NCBI RefSeq assembly: GCF_002095435.2
Contig: NZ_MJEJ02000031.1
Location: forward strand, 38,260-102,259
Direction of reading: 5' to 3'
Source: Williamsia sp. 1138
GTDB taxonomy: Bacteria; Actinomycetota; Actinomycetes; Mycobacteriales; Mycobacteriaceae
DNA: 64,000 nucleotides
A program made the translations under genes and the position numbers. Positions 61,372 to 64,000 of this stretch are shown here, one piece after another; the first letter of the stretch is position 1, and the number at the start of each line of letters is the position of its first letter. The notes under the pieces are model-generated. The model worked only from the letters and a program-made list of their open reading frames with translations, searched no databases and was not told the DNA's origin.

Positions 61372-62406
61372 TCACCGGTCGGCCAGGACCTCGCCGACAT
61401 ATCTGGCAACGGCGGCGACCGAGGCAATCGTTCCCGGATAGTCCATTCGGGTCGGGCCGAGTACCCCGAGACCACCGAATACTGTTCCCGAGGCACCGTA
61501 CCCGGTGGAAACCACCGCGGTTCCCCGCAGGTTCTCTTCGCGGGTCTCCTCGCCGATCTGCACCGTGACGGTCCCGGAGTTCTGGGTGGCGGCCAACAGT
61601 TTGAGGACCACCACCTGCTCCTCGAGGGCTTCGAGCACCGAGCCCATCGCACCGGCCATGGGCGCGAAGTCCGCGGCGGCCCTGGTCAGATTCGAGGTGC
61701 CACCGAGCACGAGGCGGTCGGCCGACCGCTCGACGAGCGTCTCGACCAAGACGGTCGCGACCCGGATGAACGGCTGCCGGAGGTCTTCGGGAGCCTGGTT
61801 CGCCAGCTCTGCCACCGCGTGCGACGCGACCTCGAGGCGCTGACCGTTCAGCGCTGCCGAGAACATGTCGCGCAACCGTGCGATGTCGTTGTCGCCGAGG
61901 TCAGCGCCCAATTCGACCATGCGTTGCTCGACGCGCCCGGTGTCGGTGATGACCACCAGGAGCAGCCGGGACGGGGTCAGCGCGACGACCTCGAGATGCC
62001 GCACCGCCGACGACGAGAGCACCGGATACTGAATCACGGCGACCTGCCGGGTCAGCTGCGCAAGCAGTTGCACCGAGCGGCGGAGGACATCGTCGAGATC
62101 GACACCGGAGTCGAGGAAGCTGAGGATCGCCCGGCGTTCGACCTGCGAGATCGGCTTGACCTCACTGATCCGGTCGACGAACAGTCGATACCCCTTGTCG
62201 GTGGGAACCCGACCCGAGCTCGTGTGCGGCTGTGTGATGTATCCCTCGGCCTCGAGCACCGCCATGTCGTTGCGGACTGTGGCACTGGACACGCCGAGAT
62301 GGTGACGTTCTACGAGAGCTTTCGATCCGATCGGCTCCTGGGTCGCCACGTAATCGGTGACGATCGCGCGCAAGACCTCGAAGCGACGTTCATCAGTGCT
62401 CGACAT
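61372..62406 (-). CDS. hrcA: Heat-inducible transcription repressor HrcA
   Basis: HrcA represses heat-shock genes through the CIRCE element. The 344-residue protein has a winged helix at the start ([21 protein letters not shown], then [19 protein letters not shown]). A GAF-like core and C-terminal domain follow. GGAGGTG precedes the ATG. It heads a probable hrcA-dnaJ2-rsmE-hydrolase unit. No CIRCE copy is seen in this window, so its targets lie elsewhere. Confidence 0.94.
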   Translation of the reverse strand: MSSTDERRFEVLRAIVTDYVATQEPIGSKALVERHHLGVSSATVRNDMAVLEAEGYITQPHTSSGRVPTDKGYRLFVDRISEVKPISQVERRAILSFLDSGVDLDDVLRRSVQLLAQLTRQVAVIQYPVLSSSAVRHLEVVALTPSRLLLVVITDTGRVEQRMVELGADLGDNDIARLRDMFSAALNGQRLEVASHAVAELANQAPEDLRQPFIRVATVLVETLVERSADRLVLGGTSNLTRAAADFAPMAGAMGSVLEALEEQVVVLKLLAATQNSGTVTVQIGEETREENLRGTAVVSTGYGASGTVFGGLGVLGPTRMDYPGTIASVAAVARYVGEVLADR

Positions 62407-62462
62407 GAGCAGTTCACCTCCAACCCTCAGTGTTGATCCAGTCTACGGCGACCCCGAACGGA

Positions 62463-62468
62463 TACGGT
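62463..62468 (+). promoter_or_regulatory. -10 element TACGGT for a leaderless gene
   Basis: TACGGT lies exactly six bases before the GTG of the Rv2375-like gene, with no ribosome site between. This supports that start and a leaderless transcript. Confidence 0.5.
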
Positions 62469-62474
62469 GAACCG

Positions 62475-62912
62475 GTGATCTTCAAAGGTGTCCGCGATGG
62501 CAAGCCGTACCCGGACCATCAGCTGTCGATCCGCGACTGGGCCAAGATCCCGCCGCGGCAACTGCGACTCGACCAACTGATCACCGTCACCACGGTGCTG
62601 GCTCTGGACAAGCTCCTCTCCGAGGACTCGACGTTCTACGGCGACCTGTTCGCGCACGCGGTGCGCTGGAACGGCGACATGTACCTCGAAGACGGTCTCC
62701 ACCGAGCCGTCCGTTCTGCGCTGCGTAACCGGCACGTCATCCACGCCCGGTTGCTCGACCTCGACAACATGTCCGCCCTCACGCAACAGAGCGCGTCACC
62801 GGCGCTTCCGGCCGACGATTTCGCTACCCCGCCAACAGGTTTCGAACCACCCCATCGGCGAGCAGACGACCACGGCTGGACAGAACCAGGGACTGTCCGA
62901 CGAGTTCGGTGA
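62475..62912 (+). CDS. Conserved protein, Rv2375-like
   Basis: The first 100 residues are conserved in relatives (IFKGVRDGKPYPDHQLSIRD, then WNGDMYLEDGLHRAVRSALRNR). No enzyme motif is seen. The last 40 residues (after about 105) are Pro/Ala-rich and overlap the convergent hemW gene by 89 bases. The M. tuberculosis homolog is about 105 residues, so this tail may be extra or non-functional. The GTG at 62475 is preferred over an upstream in-frame start at 62430. Function is unknown. Confidence 0.75.
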   Translation: MIFKGVRDGKPYPDHQLSIRDWAKIPPRQLRLDQLITVTTVLALDKLLSEDSTFYGDLFAHAVRWNGDMYLEDGLHRAVRSALRNRHVIHARLLDLDNMSALTQQSASPALPADDFATPPTGFEPPHRRADDHGWTEPGTVRRVR

Positions 62913-63996
62913 GCCCATCGGCGATGGTCTGTCTGGCGCGCCCCTGCTCGGCGGCGTCGAGTTCATCCCAGGGCAGGCCGGTGGAGCGGCGCAAGGTCAG
63001 CATCACGCGTTCGGTGTGCTGATCGTCTGTGGTCAACTCTTCGGTGCCGGCGACCGGTAGCTCGCCCGCTGCGACCGCCGCGGCATATTTCGCCGGGTGC
63101 TTGTGATTCCACCAGCGGATACCGGCAACATGTGAATGCGCTCCCGGGCCCGCGCCCCACCAGTCCGCGCTGTCCCAGTAGCCGAGATTGTGGCGGCACA
63201 GAGCGTCGGGAACGGCGGCACTGGCCCAGTTCGACACCTCATACCACTGCATGCCGGCCGCGGTGAGGGCTGCGTCGATCATCTCGTAGCGCGAGGCCAG
63301 TACGTCGTCGTCCGGCGCCGGTAGCTCGCCGCGGCGGACCTTGCGGGCCAACGCCGTGCCGTCCTCGACGATCAGCGCGTAGGCGGACACATGGTCCACT
63401 CCGGCCGCCAGGACCGCATCGAGTGATGCGCGGAGATCCTCGTCCCGCTCCCCCGGCGTTCCGTAGATGAGATCGAGGTTCACGTGCTCGATGCCTGCGG
63501 CACGTGCCTCGAGGGCCGCGGCCACCGCCCGGCCCGGGGTGTGCGTGCGGTCGAGGACCTTGAGCACGTGACTCGCGGCCGACTGCATTCCCAGGGAGAC
63601 GCGGGTGAAACCGCTCGCGGCGATCCCCTCGAAAAACTCCGGTGATGTCGACTCCGGATTCGATTCGGTGGTGATCTCGGCGCCCGGCGCGATGTCGAAG
63701 TACCGCCGCACCGAGGTCAGGACCTCGCCGAGCCCCTCGGCGCCCAGCAGCGACGGGGTGCCGCCGCCGACGAAGATCGTGGACACCGGACGCACGGGCA
63801 CCAATTGGCGCGCCGCCATGGCCAGCTCACCGTCGAGCGCGGTCAGCCACTGGTCGGTCGACGCAGCCGAGCCGAGTTCGCCGGCCGTATAGGTGTTGAA
63901 GTCGCAGTATCCACAGCGCGTCGCGCAGAACGGGACGTGAATGTAGAGCCCGAGAGGCGTCGCGGTGTGCGATCGCGGGATCAGAATGTTCGACAT
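62824..63996 (-). CDS. hemW: Radical SAM heme chaperone HemW
   Basis: HemW is a radical SAM protein that binds heme and inserts it into respiratory enzymes. The iron-sulfur motif is CATRCGYCDFN near residue 23. A GGGTPSLL motif and the ENNLDLIYGTPGE-like region (HVNLDLIYGTPGERDEDL) follow. The HRNLGYWDSADWWGAGPGAHS region (given here as CRHNLGYWDSADWWGAG) matches the family. At 390 residues it is full length, with its ATG four bases inside the window edge. It is downstream and convergent to the Rv2375-like gene. Confidence 0.94.
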   Translation of the reverse strand: MSNILIPRSHTATPLGLYIHVPFCATRCGYCDFNTYTAGELGSAASTDQWLTALDGELAMAARQLVPVRPVSTIFVGGGTPSLLGAEGLGEVLTSVRRYFDIAPGAEITTESNPESTSPEFFEGIAASGFTRVSLGMQSAASHVLKVLDRTHTPGRAVAAALEARAAGIEHVNLDLIYGTPGERDEDLRASLDAVLAAGVDHVSAYALIVEDGTALARKVRRGELPAPDDDVLASRYEMIDAALTAAGMQWYEVSNWASAAVPDALCRHNLGYWDSADWWGAGPGAHSHVAGIRWWNHKHPAKYAAAVAAGELPVAGTEELTTDDQHTERVMLTLRRSTGLPWDELDAAEQGRARQTIADGLTELVGQSLVLSSRGRLLADGVVRNLLAG

Positions 63997-64000
63997 CGTG

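Noticed and set aside
62407-62474. CIRCE element in front of hrcA
   Set aside because: No TTAGCACTC-N9-GAGTGCTAA or close relative is present; this region holds only the hrcA ribosome site and the divergent leaderless promoter.
1-64000. CRISPR array, insertion sequence or prophage
   Set aside because: No regularly spaced direct repeats, transposase, integrase or phage structural genes were seen; repeats found are local hairpins and one two-copy tandem.

Overview
The window is a high-GC actinobacterial chromosome segment. Gene order strongly suggests a mycolic-acid-producing member of the Mycobacteriales; Gordonia or a close relative is my inference, not a demonstrated assignment. The main evidence is two blocks that follow the Mycobacterium tuberculosis order. 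One is ahpE, DUF3052, lipoprotein, aceE, a PucR/CdaR-type regulator, fabD, acpM, kasA and accD6. The other is an Rv2342-like gene, dnaG, dgt, glyS, smtB/zur, an Rv2360c-like gene, uppS, recO, era, an Rv2365c-like gene, corC-like, ybeY, phoH, rsmE, dnaJ2, hrcA, an Rv2375-like gene and hemW. No insertion sequence, prophage, integrase or CRISPR array was seen, and no gene-free stretch exceeds about 220 bases.

Layout. 1-3.6 kb: end of a TerF-type vWA gene, a DrrAB-like ABC exporter and a divergent WYL regulator with an inverted repeat between them. 3.6-8.9 kb: a tightly coupled minus-strand operon of catalase, HAD phosphatase, family 2 glycosyltransferase, acyl-CoA dehydrogenase-like protein, PIG-L deacetylase and NodS-like methyltransferase. 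This is the best candidate for an undescribed pathway. 9-14.5 kb: voltage-gated-type potassium channel, DctA symporter with a divergent CitAB-type two-component system, two small membrane proteins and tRNA-Val. 14.7-25.6 kb: peroxiredoxin, pyruvate dehydrogenase E1 and the FAS-II/mycolate genes, without kasB. 25.7-36 kb: lipid and alcohol catabolism (serine hydrolase, NDMA-type alcohol dehydrogenase, MpaB-like oxygenase, acyl-CoA synthetase, enoyl-CoA hydratase, acyl-CoA dehydrogenase) with a tandem-TetR protein and a GntR regulator. 36-41.6 kb: a large SARP/AfsR-type regulator, a membrane protein, an amine-oxidase-like flavoprotein and a toxin-antitoxin pair. 41.7-64 kb: two tRNAs, an AI-2E-family transporter and the conserved housekeeping block.

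Operation and regulation. The FAS-II block makes malonyl-ACP and elongates meromycolate chains; AceE feeds acetyl-CoA. The housekeeping block covers replication priming, translation, ribosome maturation and heat-shock control. Many genes overlap by 4 bp (ATGA/GTGA), indicating translational coupling. At least nine genes show a TANNNT hexamer exactly 6-7 bases before the start codon, the signature of leaderless transcription. Most convergent or unidirectional boundaries carry GC-rich hairpins without clear U tracts.
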